Shown here piece after piece: positions 8,243 through 16,959 of a stretch of DNA of 64,000 nt. Source of the stretch: Candidatus Brocadia sp. GTDB lineage: Bacteria > Planctomycetota > Brocadiia > Brocadiales > Brocadiaceae. Location of the stretch: the NCBI GenBank assembly GCA_021646415.1, contig SOEU01000009.1:1-64000 (forward strand), given 5' to 3'. Below the pieces are notes generated by a model that saw only the letters and a program-made list of their open reading frames with translations, was not told the DNA's origin and did not search any database. Position 1 is the first letter of the stretch, and every line of letters starts with the position of its first letter. A program made the translations under genes and the position numbers.

Positions 8243-8271
8243 ATTATAGGCACCAGTAAACTTTATGTCAA
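8243..8271 (-). promoter_or_regulatory. Consensus sigma-70-type promoter for CBS copy 1
   Basis: Read on the minus strand: TTGACA (8271-8266), 17-base spacer, TATAAT (8248-8243). Both hexamers are perfect. The same element with a 16-base spacer and similar flanks stands in front of CBS copy 2 (16879-16906), which supports conservation with the gene. It implies a leader of about 420 bases. Confidence 0.8.
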
Positions 8272-8286
8272 GATTTAAATAAAATC

Positions 8287-8361
8287 GGCATCTGCTTCGC
8301 TAAAAGAAAGAAGGAAGGTATTGATGTATCTTGGTACATGTTTGCACCACATAAAAATACA
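8287..8361 (-). pseudogene. 25-codon remnant of a third vWA gene
   Basis: On the minus strand the frame reads CIFMWCKHVPRYINTF, almost the same as EIFMWCEHVPRYINIF of the vWA protein at 16960-19035 and EIFMWCEHVPRYINDF of the one at 8699-10789. The DNA itself resembles 17295-17355. It has no start or stop of its own. Position and orientation match vWA copy 2 relative to CBS copy 2, so it is what remains of the ancestral partner of CBS copy 1. Confidence 0.75.
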
Positions 8362-8698
8362 CGCAGAAATAGTAATGTGAGTCAAAGAGCAATATGGATA
8401 AGATTGCAAGGAATGAACCGGGTTTGTGATCTTCCTGGATTCAATCGGGAATGTCTGGCAAAGTAACTGGATTATGAGGCTATTGGCTACCAGAGATACG
8501 ATAAACAGCCTTATTCATGAGTGCTGCTATAAATCTTCAATTTATAGTACAATTACGTATTGTCAATTCCGTACTGAAAACAATTATCGTCGTCTTGAAA
8601 AATATATTGACGGTAATTTCCTCTTTGGTTAATATGACGGACATAGTTTGGAACGCAAATGGTCGCTTTAAACAGATGGTAAAAGTTAGGAGTCTAAA

Positions 8699-10789
8699 AT
8701 GTCTTCTGAAAACGAAAAAAAGATTAGGCCCGGAATTAGGAGAAAAAGAAAGAAGGTAATATCTATAGTACTTCCTCTTGTCTTGCTATTGATAGCAATC
8801 GTGATTCTGATGTTGCGCGGAAACGTCCCACCGGTGCTTGACATGTCTCCGATTGGTTTAGATTTTGAAGAGACAAAAAATGAAATGGCGTTTACTTTAA
8901 AAAATACAGCAAAGGCGGAAGGTTTTTTTCAAAAAGGCGTTACTCCATTAGAATTTACTATTGATACCAGGCAAGTCCCCATATGGCTGGCTGTTCACCC
9001 AATATCAGGCACTGTAGAAGAAGAACCGGAAACAATAACGGTAAAAATTGATAGACGTTTTCTTCCTCCGGAAAGTGTGATAGAAGAATTACGGGTACTA
9101 ACAAATGCAGGAGACCGCGTTGTTCGGATATTAGCACAAAAAGAGAAGGATCAAATAATTATTACTTCCCCGACCGTAAATTCCTCTTTTTCAATTGGCG
9201 ATGAAGTATTGATAGAATGGTCGGCAACTTCCGGTGTGGGTAATTTTGTCAATATTTTTTTATATCTAAGGGGAGAAAATATTGGAACTATTGAGCAAAA
9301 TTATAACTTCAGAAAAGACGTTGAGGGTAAAGGATCTTATCTCTGGAAGGTGAGTGATTTAAGGGAGGATAGCGGTTATACTATCAGGATAGAGGATGCC
9401 GGAGACTCCAAAATATTTGATGAAGTTGGACCAATAAAGATTTTTCAGCCCCTTTCAGCAATTAAGGTGCTCAACCAGACCAAAGACCATCAGTTACCAA
9501 GTACAGTTCAGTTTATATTCTCTTTGCGGAACCAGAATAATCACGCGATTCTATTTGCTGCAAAAAAAGTCGACTGGAAAGACATAAAAATATGGGAAAA
9601 CAATAATGAAATTGACTATTCAGAAAGCCATGCTCTTCTTTATACACAAGATGATTTTCAATTGCAAGCCATGCTTGTTTTAGATTTTTCAGCGTCAATG
9701 TATGAAACAAATGAGGATATTAACAAGATGCTCGCGAGTGTAAAAGATTTAATTGATAGCCTGGAAGAAACACATCAAATAGGAGTAGTAGAATTCCATC
9801 GACCTGAAGAACCGCCAGCGGTTCTTCAGACATTTACTACTTATAAAAATGCGGCAAAAGAGGCCATTGACAATTTCAGCACAAGTAAAATCTATCGTGA
9901 TTTTTCAAGCTGCTGGGATGCCGTGATAAAAGGTCTGCAACAGTTTCCGGAAAAGCCTGATCCAAATATCTTTAAAACACTGGTATTTTTATCAGACGGA
10001 TTTGATAACAGTAGTTTCAATACCCCGGATGAGATTATTACCATTGCAAAAGATAGGGATATCCACATTTTTGTGGTTGGAGTCGGTGATATACGGCAGG
10101 AAAATGTGTTGAAGAATATTGCTTTTGAAACCGGGGGCACCTATGTTCATTCTGAAAACTTAAATGTTTTGCAGGAAAGATTTAAACAGACGATTAACGA
10201 TATAAAAGGTCAATATAAAGTAAAGTATATTACTCCAAAAAAGCCTGAAGACGGGCGTTTCAAGGTGACAAGTGAAATTACCTATAATGACGTTACCGGC
10301 GCTCCTTTATTGGAGGATGAAATAGATCCTTCTTCAATTTACGGTAAGACGACTGTGGGTGTTATTCGTTTTACTGCCCCTTCTATTATTAAATTCAACA
10401 AGGCTGAAATATTTATGTGGTGCGAACATGTACCCAGGTATATCAATGATTTTCATTTCTGGATCGGTACCGATAAGCCTTATCAGGTAATGCTTACTTC
10501 TTCCAATGGTGGTGGATTATGCCAGGGTTGGACATTAAACAATCTTGGTGAAGGCTGGTATCGATTGACCTCTCCTGATCCAAAAGATCCCCGCAAGTAT
10601 CTTGAATTTGGCGCTTTTGGGACCCTTTGTAAGATTGTTGTTACCGATATTATCGAGGAGGGAATTGTAATTCCGTTTAAATTGGATAACTCAATTTATG
10701 ATAGGGGACAGGCATTTTATGGAGAAGGTGATACGTCACAAACGGGGACGTGGTCAACGAATATTCATGTCGGAAATACTGCTAAATAA
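8699..10789 (+). CDS. Membrane-anchored von Willebrand factor A protein, copy 1
   Basis: A 696-residue protein. A basic N-terminus is followed by one membrane segment (about residues 19-39), so the bulk lies outside the inner membrane. Then come a beta-rich region (about 45-150), a beta-sandwich module beginning IIITSPTVNSSFSIGDEV (about 155-250), and a vWA domain with the metal-site motif DFSAS at residues 329-333, GVVEFHR, and FLSDGFDN. After it comes a C-terminal beta region containing MWCEHVPRYIN. A paralogue of the same length and domain order is at 16960-19035. vWA domains bind proteins through a divalent metal; the ligand is unknown. GGAG at about 8687 supports the ATG. Confidence 0.85.
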   Translation: MSSENEKKIRPGIRRKRKKVISIVLPLVLLLIAIVILMLRGNVPPVLDMSPIGLDFEETKNEMAFTLKNTAKAEGFFQKGVTPLEFTIDTRQVPIWLAVHPISGTVEEEPETITVKIDRRFLPPESVIEELRVLTNAGDRVVRILAQKEKDQIIITSPTVNSSFSIGDEVLIEWSATSGVGNFVNIFLYLRGENIGTIEQNYNFRKDVEGKGSYLWKVSDLREDSGYTIRIEDAGDSKIFDEVGPIKIFQPLSAIKVLNQTKDHQLPSTVQFIFSLRNQNNHAILFAAKKVDWKDIKIWENNNEIDYSESHALLYTQDDFQLQAMLVLDFSASMYETNEDINKMLASVKDLIDSLEETHQIGVVEFHRPEEPPAVLQTFTTYKNAAKEAIDNFSTSKIYRDFSSCWDAVIKGLQQFPEKPDPNIFKTLVFLSDGFDNSSFNTPDEIITIAKDRDIHIFVVGVGDIRQENVLKNIAFETGGTYVHSENLNVLQERFKQTINDIKGQYKVKYITPKKPEDGRFKVTSEITYNDVTGAPLLEDEIDPSSIYGKTTVGVIRFTAPSIIKFNKAEIFMWCEHVPRYINDFHFWIGTDKPYQVMLTSSNGGGLCQGWTLNNLGEGWYRLTSPDPKDPRKYLEFGAFGTLCKIVVTDIIEEGIVIPFKLDNSIYDRGQAFYGEGDTSQTGTWSTNIHVGNTAK

Positions 10790-10866
10790 TACAAAATACT
10801 ATCATGAGTGGGATGCAACGAATTTGAAATGCTATGAATGGTTGCTAGTATAAAGGAGGTTTTCGA

Positions 10867-11244
10867 ATGCAGCGTTTTGTATTTTATCTGATTGTCTTGA
10901 TTTCAATGGCCGCACTTTCCGCGTGTACTAAAGAAGCGGATGCCTTAAAGCCGGTTGATGATGCCCGGGCCGAAGCTCAGTCCATGTCGCGCGGGGCCCT
11001 GGAGGATACGGCCAGACGGTATGCTGACGCGATTGTTTCTAAAACGTCCGAATACCGCAAGGTCGAGGCCCAGATCAAAGCCATTCCTCTCCAGGACCTC
11101 ATGGGTAAAAAAGCAACAGCCATGAAAGTGCAGGCTGGTGCACTCGCTACCGAGATTTCGAACCTTAATCGGCTCTATGATATTTATTCAGAATATTATC
11201 TTAAGAAGGGCGGCGACTTTGAAAAAATCAAAATCCGCTGGTGA
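10867..11244 (+). CDS. Small lipoprotein of unknown function
   Basis: A 125-residue protein with a lipoprotein signal: a hydrophobic stretch then the lipobox LSAC, giving an acylated Cys at residue 20. The mature part is charged, helical and likely a coiled coil (VDDARAEAQSMSRGALEDTA ... ATEISNLNRLYDIYSEYYLK). A perfect AAAGGAGG site stands nine bases before the ATG. It follows the vWA gene by 77 bases on the same strand, so it may be cotranscribed. I do not recognise the family. Confidence 0.8.
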   Translation: MQRFVFYLIVLISMAALSACTKEADALKPVDDARAEAQSMSRGALEDTARRYADAIVSKTSEYRKVEAQIKAIPLQDLMGKKATAMKVQAGALATEISNLNRLYDIYSEYYLKKGGDFEKIKIRW

Positions 11245-11631
11245 TAATTAGACCTTAGACACTAAGCCACAGACTACTGCAAGCTTCATGTTGCATGTTT
11301 CAAACGATAAGCCTTAGCCCATAGCGTGTAGCCCGGAGTCTGCTCTTTTTTCTTTTTGTTTCACGGTTTTGTAAGACATAATACGCTCCGTCTCTTCAAC
11401 TTTTTTCACCCGGAGGGAAACGGGGAAAACAGGGGGACAAATCTTTATCATAGTCAAACATGTTTCAACTCTTTTGATAATCTGAGAAAGATGCTTGTCG
11501 CCTTTCAGTTTTGCTCGTAATTGTTTTCTCCCCAGTCTCACAGTCAAGGAGGATAGATTAAATGAAGTGAATCCATCAGCACAATGGTCTTGTTGGGTGC
11601 GCTTTGCTTCACCCAATTTACAAAACTGCCT
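11245..11631. other. Intergenic with a REP-like hairpin
   Basis: No gene I can support; the minus-strand open frame here has no recognisable domain. A TTGGGTG ... CACCCAA hairpin at 11593-11616 resembles common dispersed bacterial repeats and lies just past the end of the leftward VOC gene. Confidence 0.45.
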
Positions 11632-12135
11632 TCAACAACTGGCTGACTCCCGTTGGCTGAAGAATCTATCCGCGCCTTCTTTCAGCTGTTCGGGGCTGAC
11701 ATCTTCTTTATGTGTCGCCACTGTCCAGAAATACCCAAAAGGATCTTTAAGCATCCCAATCCTGTCGCCCCAAAACATGTCGGTAACAGGCATTGACACC
11801 GCGGCTCCGCTTTTCACCGCTTTGTTGAAAACTGCGTCCGCATCGTTCACGTAAAGATAGAGGTTCGTAGTTGTCCCTCCCAAATCAGTTGGTGACCTGA
11901 CACAGCCTGCTTCATGCCCTTTATGGGGCGGGCACTCATCAGCAATCATGAGAATCGAATCTCCGATTTTGATTGTCGCATGCATGACTTTTCCGTCGGG
12001 CCTGTCCTGGAGGAAAGTCACTTCAGCGCCAAAAGCTTTTTTATAAAACTCAATAGCTTCTCTTGCGCCACGTGTGATCAGGTAAGGGGTAACTGAATGG
12101 TACCCTTCCGGAATTGGTTTTACTTTTCTTTTCAT
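11632..12135 (-). CDS. VOC family (PhnB/glyoxalase-like) protein
   Basis: A 167-residue vicinal-oxygen-chelate fold protein of the PhnB-like branch. It starts PIPEGYHSVTPYLITRGARE, with FYKKAFGAEV, SILMIADE and the closing block DRIGMLKDPFGYFWTVATHK that carries the second metal-ligand region. Such proteins bind small molecules and often accompany SRPBCC proteins in transcriptional units. Here the SRPBCC gene lies directly upstream (47 bases) on the same strand. AAGGAGGG stands before the ATG. Substrate unknown. Confidence 0.9.
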   Translation of the reverse strand: MKRKVKPIPEGYHSVTPYLITRGAREAIEFYKKAFGAEVTFLQDRPDGKVMHATIKIGDSILMIADECPPHKGHEAGCVRSPTDLGGTTTNLYLYVNDADAVFNKAVKSGAAVSMPVTDMFWGDRIGMLKDPFGYFWTVATHKEDVSPEQLKEGADRFFSQRESASC

Positions 12136-12182
12136 TTTAGCCCTCCTTCCTGCCGGTAGGCAGACTTTTCATTTATTTCGAT

Positions 12183-12677
12183 TCAAACCTTTGCCAGAAC
12201 TTTGTCGAGCTTATCGAAGGATTCGTTCCAGCCGGTTCGGCACTCTTCTTTCATTTGAGCCGGCAAACCCATGTGTTGCAGAGTCATTTTAGTTTTGCTG
12301 CCTTCGACTTCTTCAAAGGTTAATGTCACCTCGAGTTCCAATGGGAAACCCTCCATACCGTAATGCGTTGCTGGCACGACATTGCCATGCTCATCGGCAA
12401 AACAGTCCGTGAAAACGATCTTCTCCATCGGAACGATCTCTTTATACACACCGGTACTCCAGATACCCTTTTGCCAGACCTCCGGCCCGCTTTCTGATCG
12501 CATACAGAAGAGATACTTACCGCTAACACGAAAATCAATCTTGCACGACGGCGACGTGAAGATCTTGGGTCCCCACCAGCGCATGACTTGCTCCGACTCA
12601 GTCCACGCCTTCCACACAAGCTCACGCGGGGCATCGAAGATACGAGTAATAATAAGTTCATTCTTCTGACCTGTCAT
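12183..12677 (-). CDS. SRPBCC / AHSA1-like domain protein
   Basis: A 164-residue protein of the START/AHSA1 ligand-binding fold. Diagnostic blocks are the start ITRIFDAPRELVWKAWTESE, the MRWWGPK motif, VVPATHYGMEGFPLELEVTL, and the C-terminal helix CRTGWNESFDKLDKVL. It is encoded just before the VOC protein and after the DUF748 gene on the same strand. A hydrophobic ligand or a role in stress or detoxification is possible, but nothing in the sequence decides it. Confidence 0.9.
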   Translation of the reverse strand: MTGQKNELIITRIFDAPRELVWKAWTESEQVMRWWGPKIFTSPSCKIDFRVSGKYLFCMRSESGPEVWQKGIWSTGVYKEIVPMEKIVFTDCFADEHGNVVPATHYGMEGFPLELEVTLTFEEVEGSKTKMTLQHMGLPAQMKEECRTGWNESFDKLDKVLAKV

Positions 12678-12714
12678 ATCTTAGTTCCTTTTCATTACAG
12701 CATATCTTTCAAAG

Positions 12715-15651
12715 CTATCGGGCATCCAGCGCGAGTGGCATTTTAACTTCATGATCTGTAGCAGAGGCTTTCGTATCAACCTCCAAGAGGAAGATGCGGG
12801 GTTCCGCTAAACCACCCTGCTGAATCATATAATCTTTTATTGCTGCAGCCCGCTCCTGTGCAAGTGTACGCAAATCGCTCTCGGAGATCGGGTATTTCTC
12901 TATGAGCTTTTTTCTCGCGGCATCAACAACAGCAGTCCTGCGCACATCCTTGGGTATCTTTGCACCGGTTTTATCGGTCGGAGGTATCAAGTCGTAAGGG
13001 TCCTCTTTTTTGAACATTTCACGGTAGAGTTTAAGGAGACGCTTTTGTTCGTCTTCTGCAAGAGGACTTTCAATTGGGATGTCTCGCTGAGTACGAATTC
13101 GGGTTAAAATTGCGCGCTCTGCGAGTGCGTAATGGTCAACAGACTCCGCAGCGGTACCGCGCAGGTTAAGTATGAGTTGTGGTCGTTCTCGAAGCGCTCT
13201 GGCAATTTTGCCAAGCTTTGACTGCTGTTCCTGGCTGAGGGCATGTGAACCTGGCGCAAAGAGTACAAAGTCCAATTCCTCACCTTCAACTCCTACCAGT
13301 GCGCCGAGCATTTTAAATGGGGACGTTGCCGCCTTCGCGATAAGATTAACAAATGCCTTGATTATCAGAGGCACAAGTCTGAACTGTGGATCATTGAGAT
13401 CGCCACGTACGGGAAGATTAAGATCAATCACACCGCGGGAATCCTTAAGTATGGCAACTGCAAGACGAACCGGCAGTGTGGTTGCATCCGGACTTTCTAT
13501 CTTTTCTCCAAGGGTAAATTGATCCATGACAATGTGATTTTCTCCTATCAGGATTTTTTGAGAAAGTTTATATTGTAATTCAAGCGATAGTTTCCCCTTT
13601 TCAATTTTGTATCCGGCAAATTTCCCGGAATACGGTGAAAAAGTGGTGAGTTCAATGCCATAAAAATTCATGGTGATGTCTGTATAAGCCTGCTCACTCA
13701 ATGGGTTGATCTTCCCCTGTATGACAACCGGAGCGTATTTGTCTACCTGCCCTTTTAAATCAATATCAGCACGTGCAAGCTGTTCGGACGAAAGTCCCTT
13801 TACTGTTCCGTTTAGATCCTGGATAGTTGTGATAAAATTTGGCCTGAGCGAAAGGTCTGCAAAATTCATGGAACTGTCGATTATGTTGACCTGATCAATA
13901 TGGATGGGTAATTGGCTACCATTTGCTTCTTGTCTCTTCGTTTCCGCTAAAGGGTTTTTTTCTTTTCTGAGAATGTGTTGAACATTGGCAGTGCGATCGG
14001 GCCCTATGATGATGCGTGTATAAAGACCACGGGCGGTAATCTCATGAATTGAAAGGAATGCCGGATTGTTGTCATATTTTACCTGCCTGAGGTCAAGGCG
14101 TTCCCAACGGACAAAATCTTCAGAAAATACCGAATCGAGAACACGGGCAGACTCTATCCAGATATCACCGCCAAAATCAATCTGCTGTTCCGCATCCGGC
14201 CGCGAGAAATTAAGATGACCATTGAGCGACAAAGCTCCATCGTTTATCTCGAGTTGTGTGTATTTTTTTACATAAGAATCAAATGGCGGAAGTGCTACTT
14301 TTGAAATCTGCACGTCTAAATCCGCTGTTAGAGGGTCAGGAGATACTTTCCCGGTAACTTTCATTGTCCCTGCTTGATTCAGGCCTGCTTGCAACTCAAC
14401 ATGTGCTGCGCCTGGTGCGCCAATCTTAACGTCTTCAATCTTCAGATTTACCGGAGAAAGATCAAGTTGTGCTACCGGTATTGTGGTTTGATCTTTCATG
14501 TGGAGTGCATAATCAACGATCTCTATCTTGCTGATATTGATTTGCCATCCTCCGGATTTCGGCTGACTTTTCGGATGCGCCTGTTGTGAGCCGACGGTTG
14601 TTTTAGGTTGGAACATTTTTTGCAAACTGAATTTGCCGTCTTTGTCCAGCATGCCGCGAATCTTTGCGGAGTCGCTTTGAATAAGAGCGATTTTCATTTC
14701 GTGTTTTTGATAATCAAGTTCTGTACCGCTAAAGGAAAGGTGTGGCAGGGTGATTGCTTCTTCACCATCTTCTTTACTAAGGATTGAAAGAGAACGAACG
14801 CTTACACTGCTGTCTTGCAAACGTAATTCAGGCTTCCCCTCTGTAATATCGAACGCATACGTCCCACTGATATCCAGCTCCCCGCCGGCTATCTCAAAAT
14901 GAAGCTGATCCTGTAAGTATGACCACAGTTTTCTGAGCTTAATTCCCTTAAGTTCTAAGCCACCCTTTGAGTGCATAGGTACCATGCTAAGATTACCGCG
15001 ATATTTCAGGGTTGCACCCTGCTCAGTGGCTGCTTCGAACTCATACAGCCCCTCACGATTGGGCCGGGTTGTAAAATTTCTTAGAGAAAAACTGAGGGCT
15101 GCTATCTGTTCTTTGAAAGGTGTTGGTCGCGTGTGATCCTCAAAGACTATTTGAGCGCGATTGACAACAAGATGGTGAATGAGAAGAGGAACAGGGGCCT
15201 TTTGTTGTGTCTCGCTCTTTTCCCTGGCTGGTGGAAGTAAATCATGGAAATTGAACGTTCCATCCTTTAGTCTCTTGATGTTTGAATAGGAGGCAATCAG
15301 TTGAACTTTAGAGAAGGTATATGCCCAACGAAATATCGAACTTGTCTGGAAGTTGAGGTAGAGTTCATCAAAACTCACGAACCGCTCACCATTTCGTTCG
15401 TGTAATGTAAATCTTCGCAGCGTGGTTGATAGGGCAAACGGGTTCATACGCAATTCACCCAGTTCCACATTACGTCCTGTGTAAGCAGAAAGTTTTTTTA
15501 TCAACCGGGTCTTAACCAGCGGCGGCAGTACGAGAAAGCCTACAACTGCATAGAGGGCAACCAAAAAGCTCCCAATGATTACTATGCGAGCCGGCCAGGA
15601 CCAGGAAGTAAAGTTACGACCAACGCGAAAGAAAGATTTGACCTGAGACAT
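12715..15651 (-). CDS. Large DUF748 (AsmA-like) envelope protein
   Basis: A 978-residue protein with one N-terminal membrane segment (about residues 23-43) and a long beta-rich periplasmic body of the DUF748 type, starting VKTRLIKKLSAYTGRNVELG and LRRFTLHERNGERFVSFDEL. These proteins belong to the AsmA/TamB/YhdP group, which forms grooves that carry lipids between membranes. The last 200 residues contain an OmpA-like stretch (FAPGSHALSQEQQSKLGKIA then RERPQLILNLRGTA) and ISESDLRTLAQERAAAIKDY. A role in outer-membrane lipid homeostasis is an inference from the family. Two smaller soluble genes follow on the same strand within 40-50 bases each. Confidence 0.9.
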   Translation of the reverse strand: MSQVKSFFRVGRNFTSWSWPARIVIIGSFLVALYAVVGFLVLPPLVKTRLIKKLSAYTGRNVELGELRMNPFALSTTLRRFTLHERNGERFVSFDELYLNFQTSSIFRWAYTFSKVQLIASYSNIKRLKDGTFNFHDLLPPAREKSETQQKAPVPLLIHHLVVNRAQIVFEDHTRPTPFKEQIAALSFSLRNFTTRPNREGLYEFEAATEQGATLKYRGNLSMVPMHSKGGLELKGIKLRKLWSYLQDQLHFEIAGGELDISGTYAFDITEGKPELRLQDSSVSVRSLSILSKEDGEEAITLPHLSFSGTELDYQKHEMKIALIQSDSAKIRGMLDKDGKFSLQKMFQPKTTVGSQQAHPKSQPKSGGWQINISKIEIVDYALHMKDQTTIPVAQLDLSPVNLKIEDVKIGAPGAAHVELQAGLNQAGTMKVTGKVSPDPLTADLDVQISKVALPPFDSYVKKYTQLEINDGALSLNGHLNFSRPDAEQQIDFGGDIWIESARVLDSVFSEDFVRWERLDLRQVKYDNNPAFLSIHEITARGLYTRIIIGPDRTANVQHILRKEKNPLAETKRQEANGSQLPIHIDQVNIIDSSMNFADLSLRPNFITTIQDLNGTVKGLSSEQLARADIDLKGQVDKYAPVVIQGKINPLSEQAYTDITMNFYGIELTTFSPYSGKFAGYKIEKGKLSLELQYKLSQKILIGENHIVMDQFTLGEKIESPDATTLPVRLAVAILKDSRGVIDLNLPVRGDLNDPQFRLVPLIIKAFVNLIAKAATSPFKMLGALVGVEGEELDFVLFAPGSHALSQEQQSKLGKIARALRERPQLILNLRGTAAESVDHYALAERAILTRIRTQRDIPIESPLAEDEQKRLLKLYREMFKKEDPYDLIPPTDKTGAKIPKDVRRTAVVDAARKKLIEKYPISESDLRTLAQERAAAIKDYMIQQGGLAEPRIFLLEVDTKASATDHEVKMPLALDAR

Positions 15652-15874
15652 GTCTTTTCTCCCTTGATGTTACAATCAGGAAGACCGATTGAGGTCACCC
15701 ATCAGGTGAGTTTTGATAAGTGAAAAAGATTTTCCGTAACAAATAATCAGAAATATTTTGCTTGATCAGGCGAAATAATACGATTCTTTCATAAGCTTTC
15801 ATTCCATTAGCCACATCCGTATTTTCAACACTTTGGTTACAGATTATAAATCCGCACCGATCACCCATTCGGAT

Positions 15875-15910
15875 CAAGGCATGTGCTGAATTTATTCAGC
15901 ACATGCCTTG
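15875..15910. repeat. Perfect 36-bp palindrome
   Basis: Arms of 16 bases, left CAAGGCATGTGCTGAA, separated by TTTA. No T-tract follows on either strand, so a classical terminator is unlikely. It lies in a gene-free stretch (15652-15953) upstream of the DUF748 gene where I see no gene. Confidence 0.85.
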
Positions 15911-15953
15911 GAATTATTCCCCATTTATCTGAGGATATGCTTGTACGATGAAT

Positions 15954-16124
15954 TCATTTTCCCCTGTCAAGTTTCTGCCTCAGAAAATTGCTGTACCATG
16001 TGATGCCCAAGACCACAACTATCACAAAGACCATGCCTGTGAACTCCAGTAGCTCTGCAGTGCGCACATCATCTATGATATAAAGGTGCCTGTTACAGAA
16101 CCGGCTTATACATCGCAGGAACAC
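15954..16124 (-). CDS. Short membrane-peptide frame downstream of CBS copy 2
   Basis: After the stop of CBS copy 2 (TGA 16130-16128) the same frame stays open, with GTG at 16124, for 56 codons. The second half has a clear membrane helix and a basic tail: TGMVFVIVVVLGITWYSNF then LRQKLDRGK. It is too short and lacks a good ribosome binding site, so it may be the C-terminal end of a lost membrane protein or a genuine micropeptide. The corresponding place after CBS copy 1 has nothing similar. Confidence 0.4.
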   Translation of the reverse strand: MFLRCISRFCNRHLYIIDDVRTAELLEFTGMVFVIVVVLGITWYSNFLRQKLDRGK

Positions 16125-16127
16125 ATC

Positions 16128-16622
16128 TCACAAAGTAGTTACTTCTTCGCTACTTTTAAACTCTGTGCTCTTAAACTCTGTGAAGACTTCGATTTTTTCC
16201 TTTTCACTGTTAATTCTTACAAATTCTGGTTCGAGTACGCCATACACACACTTAAGGATATCGCATCTGGATATTATCCCCACGGGAATCTCACCTCTGA
16301 CAACGGGAACCCTGACGATGTTATGTTTTGTCATGATATGTATAACATCTTCAACAGTTGTATCTTCGGTTACGCATATGGGCTTTGCAGACATGATTTC
16401 TTCTGCTGTTATTTTTTCTAAAGATTTTCCACGATCCATGGCTTTTAAAAGGTCAAATTCGCTTATAACCCCAACAATCCTATTGTTTTCGTCTACAACT
16501 GGCATTCCACTATACTTACCGGTCAATAACTTATCTGCCAGAGACTTGCCTAATGCCTGCTTTTTTGCAGCAGTAACGTTCTTGTTCATAATGTCCCTGG
16601 CTACAATATCACTTCTTGCCAT
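16128..16622 (-). CDS. Two-CBS-domain protein, copy 2
   Basis: A 164-residue paralogue of 7318-7812 with the same two CBS motifs (residues about 8-65 and 75-130), differing mainly at scattered conservative positions and at the C-terminus (EFKSSEEVTTL). The leader up to about 140 bases upstream and the promoter are also conserved. It is followed leftward by the short membrane frame and preceded by vWA copy 2 on the same strand. CBS pairs usually sense AMP/ATP-type ligands; whether this one reports energy state to the vWA partner is only a hypothesis. Confidence 0.9.
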   Translation of the reverse strand: MARSDIVARDIMNKNVTAAKKQALGKSLADKLLTGKYSGMPVVDENNRIVGVISEFDLLKAMDRGKSLEKITAEEIMSAKPICVTEDTTVEDVIHIMTKHNIVRVPVVRGEIPVGIISRCDILKCVYGVLEPEFVRINSEKEKIEVFTEFKSTEFKSSEEVTTL

Positions 16623-16959
16623 GATGCGTATCTCCTTTCAAATTAAACTAAACTTATCAATACATGCACTATTACAGTGAAAATAATTCCTGTCTTTTCT
16701 GTTTTTTCATGAAAATAGGCAGAAAAGCGCAGTCTTCGATCCTGACATTTTACAGTCATTCAAATTAGATAAGGCGTAAGCAAAATATCAGTCGCTTGAG
16801 GCATTCACGGAAACATTGGCGAGAGGAACGGTCAGACCTTCGTTATTCAATCGGTCTATACAAAAAAGATAAACTAGCATTATAGGTGCCTATACCTTTA
16901 TGTCAAGATTTAAATAAGACTAGTGCCGGGGTATACCTGCCGTGTGTGAATGCTTTGTA
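16623..16959 (-). other. Conserved leader of CBS copy 2
   Basis: No gene. The part 16623-16760 aligns by eye with 7813-7960 in front of copy 1 (blocks such as ACATGCACTATTAC and CATTTTACAGTCAT), while the remainder differs and lacks the terminator found in copy 1. It holds the promoter at 16879-16906. Confidence 0.6.
16879..16906 (-). promoter_or_regulatory. Consensus promoter for CBS copy 2
   Basis: Minus-strand TTGACA (16906-16901), 16-base spacer, TATAAT (16884-16879), followed on the upstream side by the same ATTTAAATCTTGACATAAAG context as copy 1. Leader length about 250 bases. Confidence 0.8.

Noticed and set aside
11314-11616. Minus-strand 100-codon frame
   Set aside because: Composition is unlike neighbouring genes, there is no ribosome binding site, no domain, and it runs through a REP-like hairpin.
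15695-15877. Minus-strand 60-codon frame upstream of the DUF748 gene
   Set aside because: No recognisable motif; the start codon is at the edge of a palindrome and no binding site is seen.
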